From Zychaea mexicana (taxonomy: Eukaryota > Mucoromycota > Mucoromycetes > Mucorales > Lichtheimiaceae), in contig NW_026516722.1 in assembly GCF_025766255.1 (NCBI RefSeq), positions 62,001 through 126,000 of the forward strand: a stretch of 64,000 nt of DNA. Reading direction: 5' to 3'. Below, in pieces: positions 22,663 to 34,523 of this stretch; the first letter of the stretch is position 1; every line of letters begins with the position of its first letter. The notes under the pieces were generated by a model. It was not told the origin of the DNA, made no database searches, and saw nothing but the letters and a program-made list of their open reading frames with translations. A program made the position numbers and the translations under genes.

Positions 22663-25600
22663 TTATTTGAAAGGGGCGTCGAGAGGATTGATGACAGTGC
22701 CCAGTTTTGTAAGCACTCTTGGTTTGGTAAGCTTCTGGAACGTATCGCGCGTATTCCATTCCTTGCCCACAGGAGCACGGAGCGACCGTTCATACTGCTC
22801 CATTGTTTGGAACGGATAGGGTACTTGAGTAATTTCATATTTCTCAACCTATTACAAAAAAAAAGCATTGGGTCAGATAAAACGAAGAATTCTCCAATCA
22901 ACGATGACTTTTACCTTTTTGTTTCGCTTTTCATTGATAATGACATTCTTGAGCTTGGCATCCTTTCGTTTTAATGGATCCACTCCCTTGGTGGTCTTGA
23001 CAATCTTGTTCTTTTTGTTCTTCTTCATGCCTTTACCACTCCAAGCACCCCAGCCAGGTAATGTCAAATCTTCGGTCTGGTCTCCTTGTTCCTTAACCAC
23101 TGCTGCCTTTTCTTCTTCAAACTCTTGCACCACATTATCATTCGCAAATGCACGGGCTACAAGTTCCTTTTGGGCAAACGCCACTTTCTTGTTGGATGCG
23201 TGTACCATCCCAGCATCATTGTCATCTGAGGAATAGTCTTCACCATCATCGGAATCATTCAGTTGGGTTGCTGTTACTGTGGCTTGCTTCTTTTTGCTTG
23301 CTGCTGCTGGTTGTTGCTGCTGTTGTTGCGATGGTTTTGATGCTGTGTCTTCTTTGATGGTGGTTGTATCAGAGGGCGCAGCTATGGTGGCCTCTGTCTT
23401 TTTGCTGCTGTTTTTCTTTTTCTTGTCCATAGACAATGTTTGTGTAAGATCAAGTTCAATATCTTCAGTTTCTTGTGCACCCTTGCGCGACTTCTTGATC
23501 TTTTCGATATTCAGCTCTGCTTTATCGTCAATCTTGCCCTTGGCTGTATTGTGCTTCTTTGAAGCCTTCTTGCCCTTGACACGTGATTCGACTTGCTGTA
23601 ACCATGGACTGACGTTTGCATCAGAGTTATTGTCGAGCTCTGCGTCTAATGCGCTCTTTTGTTTGCTACTGCTGGTTTCTACGGCGCCTGATGTGCGTGT
23701 GTTGTGTGCTGCTGTATGGGATACCTTTTTGATCTGGCCTGCATCGTTTAATTCGACGTTGGCATTGTCATTGGAGCTTAATTCAGCAGTCTAAATTTTG
23801 ACATGTCAGTTTACTACCATCCTGGTAAGAAATATCCACAATAGCACGAATATCTTACCTTGCCCTTGACATTACTGCCAAATGCTAATCGACCAGGATT
23901 GTTTTGTACAAGTTTACCAGCCGCTTTCTCTGCTTCTGCCTCCTCACTATCTTCATCGAGCCATTTGTTTTGGAAATCGTCCACCATGGCCTTGGTAGCT
24001 GCCATTTTGCGCTTCTCTGCATCCTGCATGAACTTCATGTTAAGAAGGCCCTTCTTAGGTTGGGTATCTTGGGCTTCTTGGTCAATCTCTTGTTGCAGTT
24101 TCACTAGGTCATTGGCAATTGCGTCCTGATGGCCTTCATCGTCGCCGTCTGAATCATCGTCATCACTATTATAATCTGAATCTGACCCGTCTGCGCCACC
24201 GTGCACCTTTTTCCGCAGCTCATCGCCTCGACGAAGCTGATCTAAGATAGCTTCTCGAGTGCCTTCGTCTTGTTGTCCACGCGCCAATGCCCGTTTAGCC
24301 CACTGACTTGTGTTCTTGTGCTTGAGCGACATGCGTTCCTCGGCGCGGGCCATGGCGGCCTCCATCTGCTGGTCGGCCGTCATTTCATGATCCACCTCAT
24401 TACCAAGACCAGCTGCCTGCAATTCCTGTCGCGCCCTTTCTTTGCGCTGGAGCTTACGATAACTCTTACTCTTGATCTTTTTCAATCGCTTGGCTTTGAT
24501 TTCGCTACGGAACATGAGTTCGCGCATCATCTGCAGTTCCTGACGACGACGCTGGACTTCTTCCACAGACAATTTGTTCAACTGAAGTGCCTCGAATTCT
24601 TCCAATTCTTCTTCCTTCATGCCTGCTTCGGCCAATGCGGCCTCAATCTGCTGTTCCATGGTCGTTTGGGCTGCGAACTTGCTTGCCAATGTAGCACTGG
24701 TCGTCGTTTGTCTCTTCTTTGGTGCCTGGAGCGGGAAATGCAAATGCTCGGCCTGACGGTTTTCATTCACAGTTGCATCCCAACGGGACACTTCCTTGTT
24801 GGTTTCTTTGTATGCTGCTTGACGATCGGCTCGGTCCTGGAGACGCTTGGCTACAGGTGCTTCGAGTGCCGATTTCACCACGTTCTTGCCTTTACCGTCT
24901 AACTCCAAAAGCGATTTACGCATCGTCGTAAACGTTCCCTCGTTATCCATGGTGCCCATCAAGTCGTTCAGGTCGAGTTTCTTGTTGCCACCAGTCGCTG
25001 TCGACCGTGCTAGCAAATTAAATTCGTTTTCTTCGTATACTTCGGTCCGTTCTTGTTGTCGCTGTCGCTTTTTAGCCAGCTCGGCTTCGTCTCGTTTACG
25101 CTTTTTGGTTTCAAGTGAATCAATAAACTTGACGTCATCTTCCATGGCCTCGTCTTCTTCTTCATCATCATCGTCTGATGGAAGCATTGCTTCTTCATCT
25201 TCCTCGCTGTCGCTGTCACCTTGTTGCATCAATGCTTTGACAGCATCCCTGTGGGAAGATTTGTTCTCGTCGGCATCATCGTCAAGCATTGTTGACAAAT
25301 CCATGAATCCTTCACCATCCTCCTCGTCATCTTCTCCATCGTCGTAGTCATTATCGTCTTCACTTTCGTTCATGTTAATTTCTTGTTCGGAAACCTCCTG
25401 GTCGTCGCCGTTCTCTTCAACCTTTTTTGGTTTTTTATCCTACATATTATCCACTCTTCAAAGTCAATACAGCAAATTCTACTGTTGAACTGATTCTACG
25501 GAAAACAACACAAAAAACCAAAGAATACCTTGTTCGAACCCGAGAATTTGAAATGTTCAAAACGTTCATCGTCAGACTCGTTAAAAGCATCATCGGATTC

Positions 25601-25837
25601 AATCTCTTCGTCGTCTTCGGAAGCAATGGCATCACCATTGTTGTATTCATAGTCGTCAACGTCGTCTAAATCATGTCCCTTTCGTTTTAACGATCGCTCG
25701 TTGTCATCGGCTTCAAAGACGTCATTAACACTGAACGACTTTTTGTTTTTCTTAATTTTGCTGTTGGAACCAGCTGTAGCAGAGCCGTTGTTGTTGTTTC
25801 CACGATTGCCCTTTCTGCCCTTGCGTTGAGGAGGCAT
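22663..25837 (-). CDS. UTP14: U3 snoRNP-associated protein UTP14
   Basis: Four exons (25837..25529, 25439..23859, 23790..22915, 22848..22663) join in phase to 983 residues. UTP14 is part of the small-subunit processome and activates the helicase Dhr1 in 18S rRNA maturation in the nucleolus. Visible family features are the basic N-terminus, the acidic segment SDDAFNESDDERFEHFKFSG, long charged coiled stretches, NPWLQ near the middle, the Trp-rich motif TLPGWGAWSG, and the C-terminal block VIINEKRNKK followed by VPYPF and EQYERSLRAPVGKEWN. The exon junction between VIINEKRNKK and VEKYEITQVPYPF reconstructs the expected family order, which supports the last intron. Glutamine, serine and acidic repeats make it longer than the yeast protein. 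Confidence 0.93.
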
Positions 25838-26293
25838 AATTTAGAGTTGTATAAAAAAAGGTTTACTGCCCTACTAAAAAAAAGTGCTTTAATTCAACAC
25901 AAGCCACGCTTTCCTCCCCCGATGTCGTGTTCAACATGGAATTTTTGATTGTGGGTCCGCTGCTGCGCTCACGAAGAACAAGCCAATCCATGTCCAGCTT
26001 TTCCTCCAACAAAGTGATTATATTGACTTGAAGTAGTGGTAGTATTAATTAAAGATGATAAGAACTTGTGAATGAAATAAAAAGTAAAGAAAAAACAATT
26101 ACAGTTGCAATTATCTGCCTGGCTTAATAAAATCCAGGATGTCTTCTTAGGAAGAGAGCGGGGACTTGGGATGTTAGGAAGAATGAAAAATATACAAAGG
26201 AAATATTAAGACTGTTTTTGACTTGAAACTAGCAATGAAAGGTAACATTATGTAGACCTACTATTACTAGGTACTACAAGCTACTATGAAATG
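25838..26293. other. Spacer between two tandem minus-strand genes
   Basis: Contains the leader and promoter of UTP14 and the 3' region of the hydrolase gene. No gene recognised. Confidence 0.55.
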
Positions 26294-28245
26294 CTACCAA
26301 TTGGTACTCTTCCTTCTGCACTGGAGCCTGTATTTCTTCATCTTTTTCGACGTTGACGACGACGACGGTGTAGTAGGGCTCTTCTCTACTGCTCGGGCAG
26401 CATCTGCTGCTGCTGCTTCCTGTTGTGCCTGCTGTTCTCGTACGACTTGTTTGCGAGGTAGAACACGACCTTTCAAGAAATTACCAATGGCAGTAAAATA
26501 ACCTGTTTGCATACAAGTGTCGTTATGCATGCCGTTGGGAAATTGGACCCAGTCTTTGCTGATCTGACTCTGGCATTGATCGAATAAGCGACGCATATGC
26601 GTCGGTGGCACGAGCTCATCACATGCACCGGATAGAAAAAGCACAGGTGTCTTTTGGATCCGTTTGACGCTGCTGTCGGATTGCCAGTGTTGGTGACAAA
26701 GAAATTTGAAATGTTTCAAGACAGGAAGCACGTGTGGAATCAGCTTGGGCTATATTATTAACAAAAGGTTATTATTCAGTTTCTTGATTCTCTTTTTGAT
26801 TATTAGGTACCTCTACTTTCTTTATCGCTTATGCAAAAGGAAAAAAATGAAAAAATACCGTACGACGCTTAGAAAGGTATTTTCGACAATGAGGCCGGCA
26901 AAGTAATCTTCGTTCCGTGACACAAGGTCAATCGCCACAGCACCACCGATGGATTGACCGTATGCGATAAGCAGCGTCTTTTTTAGTACAGGATGTGCAC
27001 GAACGTAATCTAGTAACGTCTAGCATAATATTGGCAGCATTGTTGTAGTAAGGAGTACATAGAGAGTTAGAGAGAGGTGTAAAAACCAATAGAGTCAGCT
27101 TGGTGCAGCAAGAAAGGGAGACGGGGAGGATGTGCAAGTTCCCTCCTATCTTTCTGACAATGATACAATAGGATGATATTCCAAATGAGTCAATAGAGAT
27201 AACCCTTACTTGCGCATCGATACGTAAACCTTTCTCGTTTGGTTTGCCTTCGCTGAAGCCATAACTAATTTGGAAAGAACAATGAAAGTACTGCTTGTCA
27301 ATATCAAATTCATTGTCAATATCCTCCTGTCCTGTAGAAATCGATGACGTTGCCAAATATTATGTAAAATTTACCCTCGATACGAAAGCATCACAACATT
27401 ACAACGATGGCGTTCATGAAATACTTTGGCAATTGGCAGGCGATGACCCTTTTTTGCACGTCATGTCAGTTATAGGAGAAAACGATAAAATAGCATTAGA
27501 AGCACCGACACATCAAGGTATAAACCAGCGCAAAGCCATTCCCTCTCTTCTTCCACTAGTTAAAACACGTATAATACGTACCATATTACCAGCATTGGCC
27601 TATTAATCACCCCATCAAAAGCGTTAAAGAAAAGAAAAAGTGATAAATACAATTAATTTTTTAAGTATTGTCCTCACTGCAGAACAAGGAATGATTGTTT
27701 GATTTTGAATCACTTGCATGAAAGTAAAGAATGGTTGGTGCCTCGGTTGCTTCTTCTGGATTTTCGCTGACCATCATTACATATGTGTGTAGTCGCACAT
27801 GGTCTCGAGTTTTGAGCCGTTCCTCAGTGTACTGTTCGATGCCGTAGTCTGATGGCTTAGCAACCTGTTTTCCATATGTAATTAAACATTCAATTACAAT
27901 TTATCAAATTTTGTGAGCGTACAACGTATTTGCTGTTTGCTGATGATGCCGTGTCGTTTAACATGAGCGAAAATATAAGCTGGATAACGAACATACATGA
28001 ATTCTTGAGCCTTCCGGAAACGAACTAGGGTAAATGAGCTCGCACTGATACAAGTACAATAAAGCAGCGCCGGTCAGACCGGCCAAACTGTTTCCTAGCG
28101 AGGACAGGTTGGGTATAACGACGAAGGATGATGGTGTGCTGGGTGATGATTGAGATGACGACGAAAGTGATGACGGTGGAGATGAGGAGGATGAAATGGA
28201 TGACGCTTCTTCTTCCTCTACGAGTAGTCGCTCTTTTTTGGACAT
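26294..28245 (-). CDS. ABHD13: ABHD13/bem46-like alpha/beta hydrolase
   Basis: Seven exons (28245..27997, 27864..27718, 27599..27582, 27448..27375, 27264..27210, 27019..26864, 26749..26294) give 384 residues in phase. The order matches ABHD13: an N-terminal hydrophobic segment ending CELIYPSSFPEGSR, FHANAGNMGHR, MLSYRGYGFSEGKPNEKGL, the nucleophile elbow GQSIGG (Ser204), the acid in GACDELVPP (Asp277) and the base in FPNGMHND (His308). The C-terminal tail is Gln/Ala-rich and basic. The substrate of the family is not well known; reported activities are depalmitoylase/esterase-like. Exon 3 has only 18 bases and encodes ANAGNM. The intron before it begins with GC (GCAAGT) instead of GT. Both are required to restore the conserved FHANAGN block. 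Confidence 0.88.
27582..27599 (-). other. 18-base coding microexon of the ABHD13-like gene
   Basis: Exon GCC AAT GCT GGT AAT ATG, flanked by TAATAG on its 5' side and GTACGT on its 3' side in transcript orientation. Phase 0 at both ends. It encodes ANAGNM of the oxyanion-region motif. Confidence 0.75.
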
Positions 28246-30502
28246 AAGTGGTGAAATTATTGTACTTGCTTTGCGCTATCTTCTGATAATGATAGGTTTT
28301 TACGCTGGTCCGTTGAACTGATGTTATACTTTTACAGAAAGAAAAGTGCTTGAGTAAGAAAAAGGAAGAGAAAATAGATAGAGAGAGAGTTAAGACACAG
28401 CAAAGTAGAAGAAGAAAAGGCTGTAGGGAGAAGATCAAAAAGAGTAGTTGTGCTGAGGGCAACGACAAGAGAGAAAAAAAGACAAAAACACACGAGAAGA
28501 GAAGGGCAAATCAGCACTGGGTCTCGTTAAATATATTGTCCACGCGTAGCACAGTTGAAATAGGTAATAGACATGCCTTGCTCTTCAACGCAAAATGCTA
28601 CTATTATATGGACAATAAGAGCCCCTGAGAGGAGCAAAAAGGGATTTATGATAGTCGTTGTCGTCGGTACTGGAAAAACTTGCCAATACTTCTTGCTCCC
28701 AACTTTGTTTTTCTTCAGTGCATATTACGGATGTTCTCCGGCATATGCTAGTAGCGTTGTACATTTCATCATGTTGATGGCAATAAGACGACGACATGCT
28801 TCCATTCTAGTATATATGATTCCAAATTTTCGGAAACATTTTGTACTACCTATTCCCACCAGCCCATGGTAGATTTTAAAGTTGGAGGCAACAGTAAATT
28901 GCTCATATCTCTGCCACCAAGAACAAGTTATATAGTAGTACTGCTACTAGCCTCATTAATCTTTTGTACGATAAGTATAGGTATAGCAGATACGTGCCAC
29001 TAAACGCTAGTGTTGACCTGAGCTGGCATTCAAGTTTTACAGTATATATTTCAGTCTAGGCAAAAACAGAAAGTGGTAGCAGTAGTAGTACTTTGTTAAA
29101 TGATGATACTGCTTATTACTCGTCCGCAGAACCATATAAATATAAAGTTGTTCAATGCATATCGTAAATTAATCATGTAAACATGCAGCAATATAATGAT
29201 TGGGGGTGCATGCATATCTAATCCATTGATTAAAGAAATAAATGTGCGTCACAACAGTAGTACTCCTCATATATACTACAAAGTATTTACATATGTGTGC
29301 TTCTACATACATGGTGGTTCTTTTCTTTTGACCCGTTTCATACAGATAGTAGCATATACATCACATAGAACTTTTCAGTCCAACATTTTGCAGTGATATA
29401 TAGCACCTGACTGATGGGTAGTAGTAGCCGCGTGTGTGTGTTATACTTCGAATAAAAAAGCAGCCATCGTCTGCTGCCACCGCCACATAGCTCTACCATG
29501 TTCTTGTACAAAGGGGATTAAGAATGATATGCTTCAATGAATAACGGACCAAGTAACTCTTTGAAAAGGCGATCGTGAACAGTTTATGCAGTAGTTTCTT
29601 ACATCATCATTGTCGTTGTTGCGCTAGAATTTTAGCTTTGTGTAACCGAATGTCATGAAGATCTTTTCTCTTTCTGCGTATAGAATATTGCGTTTTTGTC
29701 TTTGCTTGCACATTACAGTATCACGCATTTCTAAAACTCAGCAACAATAAAATGTAGCGTGACGTATAATGCGAGAAATCTAGTATAGCATCGCGACAGG
29801 TTATACGTCGATCATGACAATAAACAGTCGTTTCTTGGACTAGCACAAATTGATATCGTCGATCAGTTGTCTTTTCAAAGGAAAGTTGTAACTTGTGGAT
29901 CATGCCACCATCACAGCTTCCAAAGCATTCGAGAGACGAAAAACGAGATAGGATAGAAATATATGATGAGATGACTGCTTTAAATGTTTTAATAAATAAA
30001 GAAACAAACTGAATGCTGAAGTCTCATTAATGCCATGGACAACGAAAACGATTTTTGCAGTACCTGAAAACAGCAACACTATTCCTATCATTGTCGTAAA
30101 AATGGGTAATACAGCCAACTACTACTGAGCCAACGAGCAAGGCTATTGCTTCTCTTTATACGAGAGACGATAGGTATTTATAAAAGTAGCTGACAGCGAA
30201 TGTTGGAGAATGTCGGTTTTGAATATCATCATCCTGCTCTTAGAAGAATAAAGGCTACCATATGCTTGGTTATCAGTCTGAATCATGAACATGAATCAAT
30301 TGTATGGACACCTTCATTTATATTGATGCGAAGCTCCCTTTCTCCTTTTCAATTTAGAACCAATAAGGAACTGAAAGTGCATACGATTACGATTAATGAT
30401 GCTCAGATAGACTCATTGGTTTTTTGAAATGATGATGATGATGCTGTCCATGAATACACCAGAACGTAACTACGAACTTCGATTAAAAAAACTAGATCGG
30501 TT

Positions 30503-30526
30503 CCCTTTTTTTTTTAAAAAAAAGGG
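30503..30526. repeat. Perfect inverted repeat C3-T8 / A8-G3
   Basis: CCC followed by ten T, eight A and GGG. The arms CCCTTTTTTTT and AAAAAAAAGGG pair perfectly around a two-base loop. Could be a chance low-complexity hairpin or a slippage product. Confidence 0.6.
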
Positions 30527-30862
30527 CTTATATACAACTGAATATCGTGTTATATATTTAGTATCATACTTCAAGACCGCTCAGAAATGCTCTTGTACAC
30601 CCCCTCTTCCCTTTGATTCTTCTGAGTATAATATATACGTAGCGGAAGGGATTAAGGGTGGCTCTGGCCCTTTTACACCGGGTGAAACCATTGTGTGATT
30701 GTTTCTCGCCATGTTTGATTTGCCGCGGCGCACACACGATGCTATTGAGAAGAGAGTTTTTATATATAGTTCATTGTTGTTGTTGTTGTTCTTGTAAAGT
30801 CATGGTTCGTTTTTAGGCTCATGCATGAATTTCTTGTGATACCCAAGATGAAAAACACATAC

Positions 30863-31033
30863 CCTTTGGATTTCTTCTAATGTACCGGCCTGCATCTGGT
30901 ATTCTGTGATGGAGTCCCTCAATTGTATACCTAGTTGCTCATGGATCGATTGCAATGGAAATTCGCGTCGATGGCGATTGAGTTGACGCTTTCCCACTTG
31001 AACGTGGGCAGGACTGGCTCGTGAGATGCGCCA
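30863..31033 (-). CDS. Possible exon of an unrecognised gene
   Basis: A 171-base open segment, phase 0 at both ends, with canonical-looking borders (GTGTAG before it and GTATGTG after it in transcript orientation). It would encode 57 residues of charged, helix-like sequence (QVGKRQLNRHRREFPLQSIH, QLRDSITEYQMQAGTLEEIQR). A further protein-like stretch (EYFKGMSEAKQVRFPIK) lies just upstream at about 31120-31175, and a short ending CAAANQTWRETITQWF could follow near 30680-30740. No family recognised and no start codon placed; it may be chance or a remnant. Confidence 0.3.
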
Positions 31034-31375
31034 CTACACTAGGTACATGAATAGAAACCCAGTTTGGTGGTTTGATCGACGAGCTTAGTACAGTAAAGAT
31101 TTCTAAAAATAGAGCGAAGTCTTGATCGGAAACCGAACTTGTTTCGCTTCGCTCATGCCCTTGAAATACTCCCGGGCTTGGCTCACAAAAAAAGCAGAGG
31201 TTATCCATAAGCGGAATGAGCTAAACTGCGCCAAGCATAATAGGTCGGCTATACAACTGGCTACGCACTTTACTAAATGCTAATACAGCCACTACTGCTT
31301 ACTATGTTTACTGCTTTTTCTAAAATAGAAGCTCTCTCGCTCTCTGCACAACTTCCCCCTACTATTGTTACATGG

Positions 31376-31385
31376 ATATATAAAA
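31376..31385 (+). promoter_or_regulatory. TATA box of the small lipid-anchored protein gene
   Basis: TATATAAAAG lies about 110 bases upstream of the ATG at 31495, followed by a long CT-rich leader. Confidence 0.55.
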
Positions 31386-31494
31386 GCTAAAACCTCTTGC
31401 CTATTTACGCTAAATCTTTTCCTTGTTTCTATTCTTTTTTCTCTCTCTCTTGCTCTTTTTCTCTCTTACATACCAAGCAAATCAATACATCACC

Positions 31495-31972
31495 ATGGGT
31501 TGTTGCATGTCAGCTGAAAAGGTAACAGCCGTTTTATCAGATACATGAATTGAACGGTCAACGACGATAGAAACGATTTGATAACTCACACATACTATTA
31601 CAGTCTAAAGTCTACGAAGTAGTTCTCGATCACAATGGCGTAGCTCGCCGAGTTCCGTCAGGACAAGGCACACATTTGATCTACGAGTCTCAGTTCAAAG
31701 AAACACGCATGGAACAGAAATCCGATGTACGTACTATTAGCAGACATACTGCCGTATTACTTGTTTTTGATTAGAAGGCTCAATGTCGACTAATGACTTG
31801 GCATGTACATGTATTTTAGTATACTTTACCATCCACACTATCTTCTCTTCCACGACCACCGGATACGGTATATCGCAAAGCCCAAAAGATGGCCTGGAGC
31901 CCGACCCCACCTCGTCGGGTAGGTGTCAGCCCTGTCACTGACGAAAAGGAACCGCTAGAAAACAAGCCCTAA
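31495..31972 (+). CDS. Small predicted myristoylated and palmitoylated protein
   Basis: Three exons (31495..31521, 31604..31726, 31820..31972) join in phase to 100 residues. The N-terminus MGCCMSAEK is a textbook dual-lipidation signal: Gly2 for N-myristoylation after Met removal, and Cys3/Cys4 for palmitoylation. Cytosolic-face membrane attachment is therefore inferred. The rest is hydrophilic and Pro-rich (LPSTLSSLPRPPDTVYRKAQ, SPTPPRRVGVSP) with no catalytic motif seen. A TATA box and CT-rich leader precede it. I do not recognise a family; the size and lipid signal suggest an adaptor or scaffold, but that is conjecture. The stop TAA is at 31970-31972. Confidence 0.8.
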
Positions 31973-32496
31973 GAATAGGTAGTACTTCGTTTTGGTCGTT
32001 TCTTTTTCATCCGTCATACTTTCACGTGTTGTATCCATACCATTATTTCTTTTGCAGGACGGTAAATGTTTTTACTGTCTTCTTTTGATGTCGCCTCTCA
32101 GCGTATATTCTCCTCTACACACACATAAATATCGCGATATATGTATATATTCTCTCCCCTTTCTTCTTATTCATTCTCTGTTTCCATACAACAGCACCAT
32201 TCTTTTTTGTAATTGACCTTTCCTTTAAAAGAACCTCACACATGAAAACAACGCGAGGTTTTTGTTTCCAAATCAATAAATATAGATATCAACATTGATG
32301 AGATCTCTGTAAATAAACAAACCAAGGTGCTGTGTTTTTCTAGCACGCGATAATCAAGCTTTTCTTGTAACGAATTGAACCTGTTTTTGTTTAGGTTTAA
32401 TGTTTCTGTTAAACAAATAGTAGGTGCTATGGGTAAAATAATCACACGCGGTGAGCAAGGGGGGAGGAGATGTACAGGCCACTTGTATGTACATCA
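31973..32496. other. Convergent intergenic spacer
   Basis: Holds the 3' ends of two converging genes. Pyrimidine-rich stretches, no gene seen. Confidence 0.55.
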
Positions 32497-34319
32497 TCAG
32501 TCCTCAAGCTTGCTGGAATTGTGCATGGGTATCATCTGATACTGTGCATTATCCGTTTGCTTGGCTTTCGTCATCTTGTAGTAGTTATACCATATAATTC
32601 CAATGATAGACACCAGTAAGCTAGTATGATAACAAAGTAAGTTAGCAACACATGTTTTACGCTGCAAAATAACTTGGACAGTTCTATTTACCCGAGCAAG
32701 TTCTTTTGTGTCAGCACATCGCCGAAGAATATGACTGAGAGTGTAATGATGACTATCTCCTTGCTAATCCCGGCCACGCTGAGCGTAACTGTATTTGTAC
32801 TCTTGATGAGATAGAGCTCTGCCAAAGTCATTGCCAAAGCTGCATAGATAGCAAATAGAATATATTAGTCACGGCAATATATACAAAACTGGGAACTTGG
32901 GCCCTGCAAGCTTGTTGGTGAACACTACTTACCCAAAAAACCACCAATGGCCATCAAACCAAACGACTCCAAGATATGGAATATATTATCAAAATGCTTG
33001 GATTCCCGGAACTGGTCAATAGGATTCTCAAAGACGAGACTCAGAAACAGCATCGTAACAAACATGATTGGGCTGAGATGGTACAGGGTAGCGATAGGAT
33101 TATCCATACCAAGGCGATCCTGCTGTAACAAAAGCTGAGTCAAGTTCCACCGCAGACCCGATACGACGGCAGCTACCAGCACCAGCACGAATCCCATCAT
33201 GTCGAACTTTGTTTCACCCTCGACGGTCAAGATGACGCCTGCGACCATCAGCCCAATAATCGCAACAAGCCGAACCCGCGGCTTTTCGAACCCAAAGATA
33301 AAGGAAAACAAGAGCACCCAGATCGGTGTCGATGATTTCACCATGGTATAAAAAGATAACGTGACATACATCAACGATGCATTGGCACAACAGATTTCCA
33401 CTGCGGCCGCTACACCGCAAGGCACCACCTTGTATAAGTAATCCGTAGTGGATATACTATGCCCTGATGATGATCCACCATTATTGTTTGATTTCCCTGC
33501 AGCAACAGCCGGGTTCCACCGATCACCACCCAGGGACATCATCAGTGATGTGACAACCGCGTGTAAACCAGCATGGATCGCACTGAGCAACAGCGGGAAA
33601 TTGAAATTGAATCGGTCCTTGCCCATCAAGTTCTTGTTGTATAGCGATAATGACGTCGAAAAGAAGTACCATAATCCAATGTACGTCAAATTCTCCAAAA
33701 TACTCTTGTTTTTTAACAATGCGTGTGGGATATCGGATTTCGGATGAGCGATCTGAATCGACAGTTTTTCGGGAAGTGGTGGGATCGATGTGTTGGCAAG
33801 AAACGGCGATCGGATAGGCGAGCCAAAGTCAACGCTCGATAATTTGTTATGGCCTGCCCCTCCTACGCCAATTTGCAACGGTGGTAGCGAGCCTCGTCGC
33901 TGCTGGTGTCGTTTCGTTTTCGGTGTTGTTGTGGTATTGGTAGTATTGTGTACATGAATGGATCGAGTGCGATTGTGCTGACCATACCGTTTGGGTGTTG
34001 GCGAAGTTGACAATGTTGCTGTGTCAGCTTTGGTTGTTGTCGTCGCCGTCAACGACACGGAAGTAGTGGTGGGGGTAGTAATAGGGTTGTTTGCAATATT
34101 CGACGAAGTTGCAGTAGCCTTTTTTAATGACGAGGATCGCTGGGGCGTTGAGGACGGTGTAGCTGTGGCCGATGTAAAGGTTGTCATAGCATCAACACGA
34201 TCGTTACTGGTGTACTCACCACTCTGACGTTTCTTGTCATCTGATGCAGAAATCGTAATGGCGGGGCTGATATCTGATGTTGCTGAAAAGTTCCCCTTGC
34301 TTGTAATGTCATCGTCCAT
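32497..34319 (-). CDS. Drug/metabolite-superfamily nucleotide-sugar transporter, SLC35C2-like
   Basis: Three exons (34319..32933, 32839..32692, 32620..32497) join in phase to 552 residues. About 200 N-terminal residues are low-complexity Ser/Thr/Pro-rich and basic, without membrane segments. After that the triose-phosphate-transporter fold begins: LTYIGLWYFFSTSLSLYNK, then about ten hydrophobic segments including CCANASLMYVTLSFYTMVKS and STPIWVLLFSFIFG, ending IIGIIWYNYYKM. The motif SLYNK in the first helix and FYTMVKSSTP are typical of the SLC35C/E branch, in the Golgi. Human SLC35C2 influences GDP-fucose availability; the fungal substrate is unknown. The long disordered N-terminus is unusual for the family and probably cytosolic. 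The start codon is 204 bases from the divergent ELP5 start. Confidence 0.85.
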
Positions 34320-34523
34320 TATGAATATATTGCTCTATAATAAACAGTTGGTGGTATTCCAGGAGCAGAAGCTACTGCAATTTGAAAAGTTCGCACCGGC
34401 TATAGTATAGCACTTGCACCGAATGATCAACTCCGCTTATAGTAGTGTACCAGGCATGACCGTTAAATTCCGTGAGCATTTTTTCTTGCACACAACACTA
34501 CTACTATCACTACTACTACCGCA
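34320..34523. promoter_or_regulatory. Compact divergent promoter between transporter and ELP5
   Basis: Only 204 bases separate the two start codons, so both promoters must overlap or share elements. No TATA box is evident. Pattern is typical of housekeeping pairs. Confidence 0.6.

Larger units (their letters stand above)
28246..31494. other. Long intergenic region with few supported features
   Basis: The left end is the leader of the hydrolase gene. Most of the 3.2 kb is AT-rich with short random frames. Exceptions are the hairpin at 30503-30526, the exon-like segment at 30863-31033 (both listed) and the promoter of the small gene starting at 31495. Confidence 0.5.

Noticed and set aside
22304..22819. 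Plus-strand open frame of 171 codons
   Set aside because: Its right part is antisense to the last UTP14 exon and the left part shows no motif.
24270..24902. 210-codon plus-strand open frame
   Set aside because: Antisense shadow of the UTP14 second exon, which is charged and repetitive.
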